Assembly: GCA_030641505.1 (NCBI GenBank)
Contig: DAOWHI010000249.1
Location: 1 to 9,064 of the forward strand
Direction: 5' to 3'
DNA: 9,064 bases
Source: Gemmatimonadota bacterium
GTDB taxonomy: Bacteria; Gemmatimonadota; Gemmatimonadetes; JACCXV01; JAHWKZ01
Shown in pieces: positions 1 through 5,287 of the stretch. A program made the translations under genes and the position numbers. How positions within the stretch are numbered: the stretch's first letter is position 1; each line of letters starts with the position of its first letter. The notes below the pieces were generated by a model. It was given only the letters and a program-made list of their open reading frames with translations, searched no databases and was not told the origin of the DNA.

Positions 1-268
1 CGACCACGGGCGCGCCCAACGCTTGGACAACCTCGGCCAGCGCTGCCCAGTGATCGCCGTGGAGGTGGGTCACCAGGATCCACCGGACGTCGCCACCCCA
101 CGCTTCCGCCGCCGCGATCAGATCGCTACCTCGGTCGCCTGGGTCGATAACGACCAACGAGCCGGTGTCCATCGCTTGGACCACAAACCCGTTCGTCAGT
201 AGATCGTTGAGCACGAACCGACGTACCTGAACGTGCTCGTCGATCACAATCTCGTCTGCGCCCGTCAT
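1..268 (-). CDS. MBL-fold metal-dependent hydrolase, glyoxalase II-like (partial, C-terminus beyond window)
   Basis: The first 89 residues of a metallo-beta-lactamase fold protein are visible; the rest lies past the left edge. The start is the ATG at 268-266, which shares an ATGA with the stop of the upstream kbl gene, so translation is probably coupled. Seen in sequence: a beta-rich N-terminus, the strand-turn VVIDPGD (residues 39-45), and the zinc motif THLHGDH (residues 67-73), which gives the HxHxDH signature with His68, His70, Asp72 and His73. The order 'VIDPGD, then about 20 residues, then ILVTHxHxDH' is typical of the hydroxyacylglutathione hydrolase (GloB/GloC) branch, whose members hydrolyse thioesters such as S-lactoylglutathione using two metal ions. 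Exact substrate cannot be judged without the C-terminal metal ligands. It could equally be another small cytosolic MBL hydrolase. Confidence 0.88.
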   Translation of the reverse strand, partial: MTGADEIVIDEHVQVRRFVLNDLLTNGFVVQAMDTGSLVVIDPGDRGSDLIAAAEAWGGDVRWILVTHLHGDHWAALAEVVQALGAPVV

Positions 269-1458
269 GCGGCTGCCACTCCGTGACGCTGGCCGACCCT
301 CTCGATCGCCGCGACCGCATGCTCAAGCTCTTCTCTCGTGTGAGCGGCAGAGATCTGGGCCCTCAAGCGAGCCTCGCCATGTGGCACCACCGGATAGCCA
401 AAGCCTGACACGTAGACCCCCTCGTCGAGTAACTCCTTTGACATCTGAATCGCCAACGCCGTTTCTCCGACGATCACCGGAACGATCGGGTGAACGCCTT
501 CCGGGACATCGAACCCACGCAACTTGAGTCCGGTGCGGAAAAAGTGAGTGTTCTCTCGCAATCGCGCGACCAGCGTCGGCGATTCATCGAGCAGGTCGAA
601 CGCTGCCAGCGAAGCGTTGACGATCATCGGTGGCAACGAATTCGAAAACAGATATGGCCGGGAACGTTGACGCAGCGTCTCGATCACCGACTGCGGACCA
701 GTTACAAATCCGCCGGCCGCTCCACCCATTGCTTTCCCAAGCGTACCGGTGGTTATGTCAATCTGACCGTGAACGCCCAACTCCTCGGCTGTGCCACGAC
801 CCCTCGCGCCCAGTACCCCAGTGGCGTGCGAGTCGTCGGTGACGAGCAGCGCGCCGTGCCGGCGACATAAAGCGACAAGCTCATCCAAGCGCGCCAGCTT
901 GCCCTCCATCGAGAAAACGCCATCGGTGACAACCATTCGGTGCCGCGACTCGTCCTTTGCAAGCGTTTTCTCGAGAGCCGCTAGATCGTCGTGCGGATAA
1001 CGATACCGTTGCGCCTTGCAGAGCCTAATGCCATCGATAATTGACGCATGATTCAACTCGTCCGAGAATACCGCATCTTCGTCCGTCAGCGTGGTAGCAA
1101 ACAGTGCCTCATTGGCGTTCCAACACGACGTGTAGAGAATCGCGTCATCGGATTCGAAGAAACCCGCGATCCGGCGCTCGAGCTCAAGATGAAGCGTCTG
1201 GGTTCCACAGATAAACCTCACCGAGGCCATCCCAAACCCCCACTCATCGATCGCCTTGCGAGCTGCGTCACGCACTTTCGGATGATCCGCCAGTCCCAAG
1301 TAGTTGTTCGAGGTCAGCATCACGATCGAACGCCCGTCAACCTGCACGGTCGCGCCCTGGGGTCCCTCAAGCTGATGCTCAACCTTGTACGTCCCAGTTT
1401 CCTTCTGAGCGAGAATCTCAGTCGCCAAGTGATCAAGGAGCGCGTGAGCGTCACGCAT
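265..1458 (-). CDS. kbl: glycine C-acetyltransferase (2-amino-3-ketobutyrate CoA ligase)
   Basis: PLP-dependent alpha-oxoamine synthase that cleaves 2-amino-3-ketobutyrate with CoA to glycine and acetyl-CoA, the second step of threonine breakdown after Tdh. With this start it is 397 residues, against 398 in E. coli. Near-identical family blocks are visible: NNYLGLADHP (51-60), GFGMASVRFICGTQ (74-87), NHASIIDGIRLCKA (136-149), DDSHATG (208-214), the PLP-lysine loop GTLGKAMGGAAGG with Lys242, RQRSRPYLFSNSLPP (263-277) and YPVVPHGEARLRAQISAAHT near the C-terminus. Start choice: two in-frame ATGs lie at 1464 and 1458. The second has a GGGAAG purine run 7 nt upstream, matches the E. coli N-terminus length and overlaps the tdh stop by 8 nt (ATGCGTGA); the first would add two residues (Met-Asp). 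A longer open frame upstream runs inside tdh and is not coding. Its stop overlaps the MBL start as ATGA. Confidence 0.97.
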   Translation of the reverse strand: MRDAHALLDHLATEILAQKETGTYKVEHQLEGPQGATVQVDGRSIVMLTSNNYLGLADHPKVRDAARKAIDEWGFGMASVRFICGTQTLHLELERRIAGFFESDDAILYTSCWNANEALFATTLTDEDAVFSDELNHASIIDGIRLCKAQRYRYPHDDLAALEKTLAKDESRHRMVVTDGVFSMEGKLARLDELVALCRRHGALLVTDDSHATGVLGARGRGTAEELGVHGQIDITTGTLGKAMGGAAGGFVTGPQSVIETLRQRSRPYLFSNSLPPMIVNASLAAFDLLDESPTLVARLRENTHFFRTGLKLRGFDVPEGVHPIVPVIVGETALAIQMSKELLDEGVYVSGFGYPVVPHGEARLRAQISAAHTREELEHAVAAIERVGQRHGVAAA

Positions 1459-2548
1459 GTCCATTCTTCCCGTGTGGATAGAAGACCACCTTGAGCGCTT
1501 CGTGGGTATCAAACGCTTCCATGCCGCTGGTGAATTCGTCCAGCCCTTGATACTCGTGTGACACGAGCGAGTCGACCTGTAACCCGTCGGCCAGCAGCGC
1601 CAGCATCCTCTCCCAGGTCGAGAACAGACGCCGCCCCGTGACTCCGTAGATAGACAAGCCCTTGAAGACAAAATGCCGCGTAAACTGCTCGATCGTAATC
1701 GCTTCCTGTGACGGGATCCCGAGCATCGATAACGAACCGCCGCCACGGGCGATCTCCAATCCCTGGTTGATAGCCGATTCGGCGCCCGACATTTCCAAGA
1801 CCAGGTCAACGCCACCATCGGTCTCTTCGAGTATCCGGCCCGTCGCCTCAGTGGTGAGGTCTCCACCGGTTCGGAGCACCGTCACGCCGGTCGCGCCGCG
1901 ATCCGCGCGCCAACGTTCGGCCTGTGCGATCGCCCGCTCGCTCACATCGAGGATGTAGATGTGCCCGGCGCCTTGGTGCTCGGCGATCGCCGCCGCCATG
2001 GCCCCAATCGGACCGTATCCCAAAACGGCCACCCGGGCGTCGGTCAAACGATGGTCTTGCACGGTGTGAACGGCGTTGCCCAATGCATCCAGAAAAGCGC
2101 CGATTTTCAGCGGCACAACTTCACGCGACAGGGGAATGACATTGCGTGCCGGGACGATAACGTACTCGGCGAACGTCCCATCGTGATGAAAACCGATGAT
2201 CTCGGTTCGATTGCAGACGTGGGCTTGGCCGCTCCGGCAGGGTGTGCAACGCCCGCATGTTACGTGCATCTCGGCGGATACATAGTCACCAGGCTGGAGA
2301 TCATCCCGGCCTGGTTCCGGGCCCACCACGTCGATTTCGCCACAAAACTCGTGACCGTACACGCGGGGGGGGTGAATCATGTGTCGCACCGATGGATCCC
2401 AGTGATAGATGTGCCGGTCAGAACCGCAGATCGCTGCAGCTTGGACGCGCACCCGTACTTCCCCAACTCCCGGCTCGGGGATCGGCACGTCGGTGACGGT
2501 CGTCCCAGCCGCTCCAGCCTTGGCGTTGATCTTGACAACCGCCTGCAT
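1451..2548 (-). CDS. tdh: L-threonine 3-dehydrogenase
   Basis: Zinc-dependent medium-chain dehydrogenase of 365 residues (E. coli Tdh has 341) that oxidises L-threonine to 2-amino-3-ketobutyrate with NAD+. The catalytic zinc site is visible as AICGSD (Cys41) and GHE (His66, Glu67). The structural zinc loop has four cysteines at 98, 101, 104 and 112. The stretch AEMHVTCG keeps the His (95) found at the same place in E. coli Tdh, and FLDALGNAVHT (152-162) corresponds to the family's DPFGNAVHT. The Rossmann motif GYGPIG (177-182) is followed by Asp201 at the end of the second strand, as expected for NAD+ rather than NADP+. The C-terminal part keeps LEMSGA and MLGIP. The ATG start is 11 nt after the trxB stop, with AAGGG 7 nt upstream; the SD touches the trxB stop codon. 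The end overlaps kbl, matching the usual tdh-kbl pairing. The 20 or so extra residues are spread through loops; I see no added domain. Confidence 0.96.
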   Translation of the reverse strand: MQAVVKINAKAGAAGTTVTDVPIPEPGVGEVRVRVQAAAICGSDRHIYHWDPSVRHMIHPPRVYGHEFCGEIDVVGPEPGRDDLQPGDYVSAEMHVTCGRCTPCRSGQAHVCNRTEIIGFHHDGTFAEYVIVPARNVIPLSREVVPLKIGAFLDALGNAVHTVQDHRLTDARVAVLGYGPIGAMAAAIAEHQGAGHIYILDVSERAIAQAERWRADRGATGVTVLRTGGDLTTEATGRILEETDGGVDLVLEMSGAESAINQGLEIARGGGSLSMLGIPSQEAITIEQFTRHFVFKGLSIYGVTGRRLFSTWERMLALLADGLQVDSLVSHEYQGLDEFTSGMEAFDTHEALKVVFYPHGKNGHA

Positions 2549-2559
2549 GCCGCTGCCCT

Positions 2560-3543
2560 TCAGGTAGACGCTCGCGCCGCCGCACCCATCGGCTGGGGGG
2601 CGTCACCGACGTGTTCCAGAAATCGCTCAGCGTCGATCGCGGCTCGGCACCCGGCTGCTGCTGCGGTCACTGCCTGACGATAGACGTGATCGTGGACGTC
2701 ACCGCCGACAAACACACCGTCTATTTCGGTGTGCGATCGACCAGGCTCCCTTTGCAGCAGGTACGCCTGATCGTCCATCGGTAGCTGCCCCTTGAAAATA
2801 GTGGTGTTCGGGATGTGACCGATGGCAAGGAAGAAACCCTTCACCGGTTTCTCCCACCGTTCATCCGTAACCGTATTCCAGAGCTTGACCAACTCGACTT
2901 CGGTGTCGCCCACGATCTCCGTCGCATGGGTGTTCCAAATGAACTCGATCTTTGGGTTATCAAACGCGCGGTCCTGCATGATCTTTGACGCCCGCAGCTC
3001 GTCCCGGCGGTGAACCACGGACACTTTGCTCGCGAACCGGGTCAGAAAGATCGCCTCCTCCATCGCTGTGTCGCCGCCGCCAACGACGACCAGCTCCTGA
3101 TCTTGAAAGAAATACCCATCGCACGTCGCACAGGTGGAGACACCGTGACCCAGCAGACGATCTTCACCCGGAATCCCGAGCATCTTGGCTGATGCGCCCG
3201 AGCAGATAATCAGCGTCCGGGTTTCGATTGGCGAGCCTTCGATCTCGAGCCGGAAGGGGCGCTGGGAGAGATCAGCGGCAGTCGCGTCGCCCGATACGAA
3301 TCGTGTCCCGAACCGAGCCGCCTGATCTTTTATGAGTTGGATGAGCTCCGGCCCCTGAACTCCCTGTGGGAAACCAGGATAGTTCTCGACATCAGTGGTC
3401 AGCGAGAGCTGCCCCCCCGCTTCGACGCCGAGAACAACGAGGGGCTCCAGGTTGGCTCGGGCCGCATAGACCGCGGCCGTCAGGCCGGCGCAGCCCGATC
3501 CCAGAATGACAACGTTTTCGACACTCTTGTCGCTGACGCTCAC
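2560..3543 (-). CDS. trxB: thioredoxin-disulfide reductase
   Basis: Low-molecular-weight thioredoxin reductase of 327 residues: an FAD flavoprotein that passes electrons from NADPH to thioredoxin in the cytosol. Seen: N-terminal FAD motif GSGCAG (15-20), GGQLSLTTDVENYPG (43-57), the redox-active CATC (Cys138, Cys141) followed by DG, a second nucleotide fold GGGDTA (155-160), HRRDELRA (178-185) with the arginines that bind the NADPH 2'-phosphate, AIGHIPNT (240-247), and the C-terminal FAD block VFVGGDVHDHVYRQA (277-291). All key residues are intact. The only oddity is Cys18 where most homologues have Pro (GSGPAG). The start is GTG at 3543, with GGAGG 5 nt upstream and 13 nt after the previous stop. 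It lies second in the cluster, upstream of tdh by 11 nt, an uncommon neighbour for tdh-kbl. Confidence 0.96.
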   Translation of the reverse strand: MSVSDKSVENVVILGSGCAGLTAAVYAARANLEPLVVLGVEAGGQLSLTTDVENYPGFPQGVQGPELIQLIKDQAARFGTRFVSGDATAADLSQRPFRLEIEGSPIETRTLIICSGASAKMLGIPGEDRLLGHGVSTCATCDGYFFQDQELVVVGGGDTAMEEAIFLTRFASKVSVVHRRDELRASKIMQDRAFDNPKIEFIWNTHATEIVGDTEVELVKLWNTVTDERWEKPVKGFFLAIGHIPNTTIFKGQLPMDDQAYLLQREPGRSHTEIDGVFVGGDVHDHVYRQAVTAAAAGCRAAIDAERFLEHVGDAPQPMGAAARAST

Positions 3544-3548
3544 TTGGG

Positions 3549-3553
3549 CCTCC
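3549..3553 (-). promoter_or_regulatory. ribosome binding site deciding the GTG start of trxB
   Basis: The minus strand reads GGAGG followed by CCCAA and then GTG (3543-3541). This is a full-strength Shine-Dalgarno with a 5-nt spacer, located in the 13-nt gap after the preceding stop codon. No in-frame ATG gives the conserved N-terminus, so this site supports GTG as the true initiator. Confidence 0.8.
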
Positions 3554-3556
3554 GTC

Positions 3557-4228
3557 TCACTGGCCGACTTCAGACGACGCTGGCTCCGTGTTCCCTTCGG
3601 GCGCTACTGCCTTGCCCTCGATCCGCATCTTCGCCAAGCCCAAGCCGGCGTCGCAGAGCGCCACGCGGATAGCCACGAACTGCTTCGCCAGCTTGTCGGC
3701 TGGTTGAACGTCTGGTAGCCGGATGATGGCCCTGGTCCTTCCATCGGACCCAGCACGGGTCGTCACCTGGGCGTTCGGCGCAACGACCCGCACGATTTGC
3801 TTCACCTGCTTGTCTCGGGCACGATAGTTCGAGCGAGCATCGGTGTGGTAGTCGAGATCGAAGGGCATAGCATACGTCAGGACCGCGTCCGACCATGGGC
3901 CCAGGGCGGAAGGATCGGAGTCGCCCTGGTACCGTTCTTCCTTCCCCTCCAGCGCACGCAGTACCTCTTTTTCCTTGAGCTCACCGTAGCCGTCACGTTC
4001 GGTGCCTAGCTCGTGCTGGACCGAGATCCCCAGCGAGTTGTCTGTCGCGGTGGTGACCAGATGGTAGGTTCCACTGCCGTCTCCGCGGTCTACCGCCTCG
4101 GACTCCGAAACCACCTCGACCTCGGTAGAACCGAACTCCTGGGCCGTTTGGCCGGTCGCCTGGGCCGGCAGAATCGCACTGATCGAGACGAAACCGATGA
4201 GGACCTGTGGGAGCCAACCTGACTGCAT
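3557..4228 (-). CDS. hypothetical secreted protein
   Basis: I do not recognise the family of this 223-residue protein. The start is the ATG at 4228, with AGAGGAG upstream (AGGAG core, 7-nt spacer); reading further upstream in frame meets a stop with no other start codon. Residues 6-24 are hydrophobic and end in PAQA, a plausible signal-peptidase I site after Ala24. The n-region has no Lys or Arg, which makes the signal peptide atypical. The mature part is charged and soluble, with an acidic beginning (STEVEVVSESEAVDRGDGSG), a Lys/Glu-rich helix around 82-100 (GELKEKEVLRALEGKEERYQ), a YHTDARSNYRARDKQVKQI stretch (127-145), two likely beta strands (146-172), and a single cysteine (Cys192), so no internal disulfide. 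It heads the trxB-tdh-kbl-MBL cluster with a 13-nt gap to trxB. Role unknown; a periplasmic or exported protein is the safest reading. Confidence 0.75.
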   Translation of the reverse strand: MQSGWLPQVLIGFVSISAILPAQATGQTAQEFGSTEVEVVSESEAVDRGDGSGTYHLVTTATDNSLGISVQHELGTERDGYGELKEKEVLRALEGKEERYQGDSDPSALGPWSDAVLTYAMPFDLDYHTDARSNYRARDKQVKQIVRVVAPNAQVTTRAGSDGRTRAIIRLPDVQPADKLAKQFVAIRVALCDAGLGLAKMRIEGKAVAPEGNTEPASSEVGQ

Positions 4229-4294
4229 AGTGAATCTCCTCTTAAACGTAGTTGGGCAAAAGGTGATTTTCTGCTATAAGCCGGTTCGAACGAC

Positions 4295-4321
4295 GAGCGG
4301 GGAGCAAGCTGCCCCCCGCTC
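4295..4321 (-). terminator. GC-rich hairpin after tRNA-Gln, possible terminator
   Basis: Arms GAGCGGGG and CCCCGCTC (8 bp, perfect) enclose an 11-nt loop in which GC and GC can also pair. It starts 7 nt after the encoded CCA of the tRNA on the minus strand. No run of T follows (GTCGTTCG), so it is either a weak or Rho-assisted terminator or a processing hairpin between the tRNA and the operon downstream. The palindrome could also act on the plus strand, but no gene ends there. Confidence 0.4.
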
Positions 4322-4328
4322 AAACGGT

Positions 4329-4404
4329 TGGTTGGCCCGCCTGGACTCGAACCAGGAGTCTCTTGATCCAGAGTCAAGCGTGTTGCCAATTACACCACGG
4401 GCCA
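4329..4404 (-). tRNA. tRNA-Gln (anticodon CUG, decodes CAG)
   Basis: A complete cloverleaf can be drawn by hand. The acceptor arms TGGCCCG and CGGGCCA pair fully, with the U1-A72 first pair typical of glutamine tRNAs. The D arm is GTG/CAC around a TAATTGGCAA loop. The anticodon arm is CTTGA/TCAAG with loop CTCTGGA, giving anticodon CTG and G37. The variable loop is 5 nt (AGACT). The T arm is CCTGG/CCAGG with loop TTCGAGT. The discriminator is A73, followed by an encoded CCA at 4331-4329. It lies upstream of and on the same strand as the secreted-protein/trxB cluster, about 100 nt away, with a hairpin in between. Confidence 0.97.
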
Positions 4405-4415
4405 ATCAGCCCAGA

Positions 4416-4445
4416 AACGTAACGTCCGGCCCTTTCCTGGGGCAA
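4416..4445 (-). promoter_or_regulatory. candidate promoter of tRNA-Gln
   Basis: On the minus strand TTGCCC (4445-4440) and TACGTT (4421-4416) are separated by 18 nt and would place the transcript start about 5 nt before the mature tRNA 5' end. Matches to the sigma-70 consensus are 4/6 and 3/6, so this rests mainly on position. It overlaps back to back with the candidate promoter of the plus-strand lipoproteins. Confidence 0.3.
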
Positions 4446-4462
4446 CAAAGCGAGGGTATACT
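4433..4462 (+). promoter_or_regulatory. candidate promoter of the lipoprotein pair
   Basis: TATACT (4457-4462, 5/6 match to the -10 consensus) is preceded by a weak -35 TTTCCT (4433-4438) at 18 nt. Transcription would start near 4469, leaving only about 8 nt before the ATG at 4477. That short leader is AAGGACTT, so its Shine-Dalgarno would lie at the very 5' end with a short spacer. The core GTATAC is a palindrome and might also serve the divergent tRNA. Confidence 0.4.
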
Positions 4463-4476
4463 TACGGTAAGGACTT

Positions 4477-4872
4477 ATGCCTTTTTTCGTGCCTAGAATC
4501 TGGCTGTTGCTAGCGGTTGGCTGGATGGCAGGGTTGACTGCAGCGTGTGGCGGCAGCGAGTTCTCGCCGCCCCTCCCGATCGTCCAAATCATCCTCGGTA
4601 TCGGCGATTGCGGCGGTCTTCGCGTGGGCGAGATGTGCACGCTCGAGGTGACCGCGATCGATTCAGGTGGCTCGGTCGTGACCGATCCATCGCTCCAATG
4701 GTCGTCGAGCGATCAATTCGTAGCCAGGGTCGACTTTCTAGGCAATGTGACCGGCTTCCGGGCTGGCAATGCAACGATAGTGGTGCAGACGACAGACTCG
4801 GTGATCATGGAGGATACTACGCTTACCGTGGGCGAAGCTCTCCCGCCGCCACCGGACCCGGACGGACCCTAG
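4477..4872 (+). CDS. small lipoprotein with one bacterial Ig-like (BID_2) domain, copy A
   Basis: 131 residues. The N-terminus has Arg7, a hydrophobic core (WLLLAVGWMAGL) and a lipobox-like LTAAC, so Cys24 is the probable lipidated residue. The -3 position is Thr rather than Leu or Val, which makes the site weaker than in the next gene. Residues 35-118 look like a single BID_2 Ig-like domain: a central SLQWSSSDQFVARVDFLGNVTGFRAGNATIVV, i.e. the family's 'W-S-S-S-D ... V ... G-x-V-T-x-x-x-x-G-x-A-T-I' pattern. Cys45 and Cys54 bracket the first strands. The tail is Pro-rich (PPPPDPDGP). The ATG at 4477 has AAGGA only 3 nt upstream; a GTG at 4489 is an alternative but has no SD. Stops 23 nt before its paralogue. 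Probably surface- or periplasm-anchored; function unknown. Confidence 0.72.
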   Translation: MPFFVPRIWLLLAVGWMAGLTAACGGSEFSPPLPIVQIILGIGDCGGLRVGEMCTLEVTAIDSGGSVVTDPSLQWSSSDQFVARVDFLGNVTGFRAGNATIVVQTTDSVIMEDTTLTVGEALPPPPDPDGP

Positions 4873-4884
4873 GTTGTGAATATC

Positions 4885-4890
4885 AGGAGG
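4885..4890 (+). promoter_or_regulatory. consensus ribosome binding site of the second lipoprotein
   Basis: A perfect AGGAGG with a 5-nt spacer (CTCAG) before the ATG at 4896. It fixes this start, although the open frame extends about 350 nt upstream inside the preceding gene in another frame. Confidence 0.85.
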
Positions 4891-4895
4891 CTCAG

Positions 4896-5267
4896 ATGAA
4901 CATCCCAGTACGAAGCACCCTACTCGCGCTGCTCTTGTTCGTTCTCGTCACTGGCTGCGACGAGAGCGGGCCGACGGCGATCGAGATCCCGATCGAATCC
5001 CTCGAGATCACCGGAAGCGGTTGCGCGGTGATGATCGAGGGCTCGGAGTGTACGGTCGGGGTTATCGCCATGACCCCGGAGGGTCAATCGATCATCAATC
5101 CAGTGCTGAGGTGGTCCTCCATGGGCTCAGCCGTCGCCATTCTCAACCAGCGCGGGCGCATCAGGGCGGTGGCTCCGGGGCAGGCGACCGTGAGGGTCGA
5201 AAACACGACTGGCACGGTGTCGGACGAGACGAGGGTTACGGTCCTCATCAACACCGGCCCCAAGTAG
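4896..5267 (+). CDS. small lipoprotein with one bacterial Ig-like (BID_2) domain, copy B
   Basis: 123 residues. The signal peptide is clear: Arg6, a leucine-rich core (LLALLLFVLV) and the lipobox LVTGC, giving lipidated Cys21. Asp is at +2, which in E. coli would favour inner-membrane retention; whether that holds here is unknown. The rest is one Ig-like domain that aligns end to end with the preceding gene: IESLEITGSGC...EGSECTVGVIAM, PVLRWSSMGSAVAIL, RGRIRAVAPGQATVRV, ETRVTVL. Cys43 and Cys52 have the same 9-residue spacing and context (GxxC...G..C) as Cys45 and Cys54 upstream, so a disulfide is likely in both. It has a strong SD and follows copy A by 23 nt, so the two are probably co-transcribed tandem duplicates that have diverged far. 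Ends 13 nt from the convergent ddl stop. Function unknown. Confidence 0.78.
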   Translation: MNIPVRSTLLALLLFVLVTGCDESGPTAIEIPIESLEITGSGCAVMIEGSECTVGVIAMTPEGQSIINPVLRWSSMGSAVAILNQRGRIRAVAPGQATVRVENTTGTVSDETRVTVLINTGPK

Positions 5268-5271
5268 GACA

Positions 5272-5287
5272 CCGGTCTCGCTACCGG
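5272..5287. terminator. short hairpin between convergent genes, possible bidirectional terminator
   Basis: CCGGT and ACCGG (5 bp) enclose CTCGCT in the junction between the plus-strand lipoprotein stop and the minus-strand ddl stop; the ddl stop codon is inside the hairpin. On the plus strand GTTTGCCTT follows, only a weak T tract; on the minus strand none follows. It is the only inverted repeat I see in this junction. Confidence 0.3.

Noticed and set aside
1465..1866. N-terminal extension of kbl by about 134 residues
   Set aside because: The frame is open through the tdh coding region, but the extension is basic and non-homologous while tdh is unambiguous there. The Kbl family starts near 1458.
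1961..2677. A 238-codon open frame on the plus strand opposite tdh and the end of trxB
   Set aside because: It crosses the tdh/trxB junction antisense, has no leader and shows no domain. Both genes opposite it are certain.
3557..4228. SIMPL/DUF541-type assignment for the secreted protein
   Set aside because: Size and signal peptide would fit, but I cannot see the family's typical N-terminal strand pattern, so I left the gene unnamed.
4545..4895. Longer version of the second lipoprotein starting at 4545
   Set aside because: The extension would run inside the first lipoprotein gene in another frame and would bury the signal peptide. The perfect AGGAGG at 4885-4890 sets the start at 4896.
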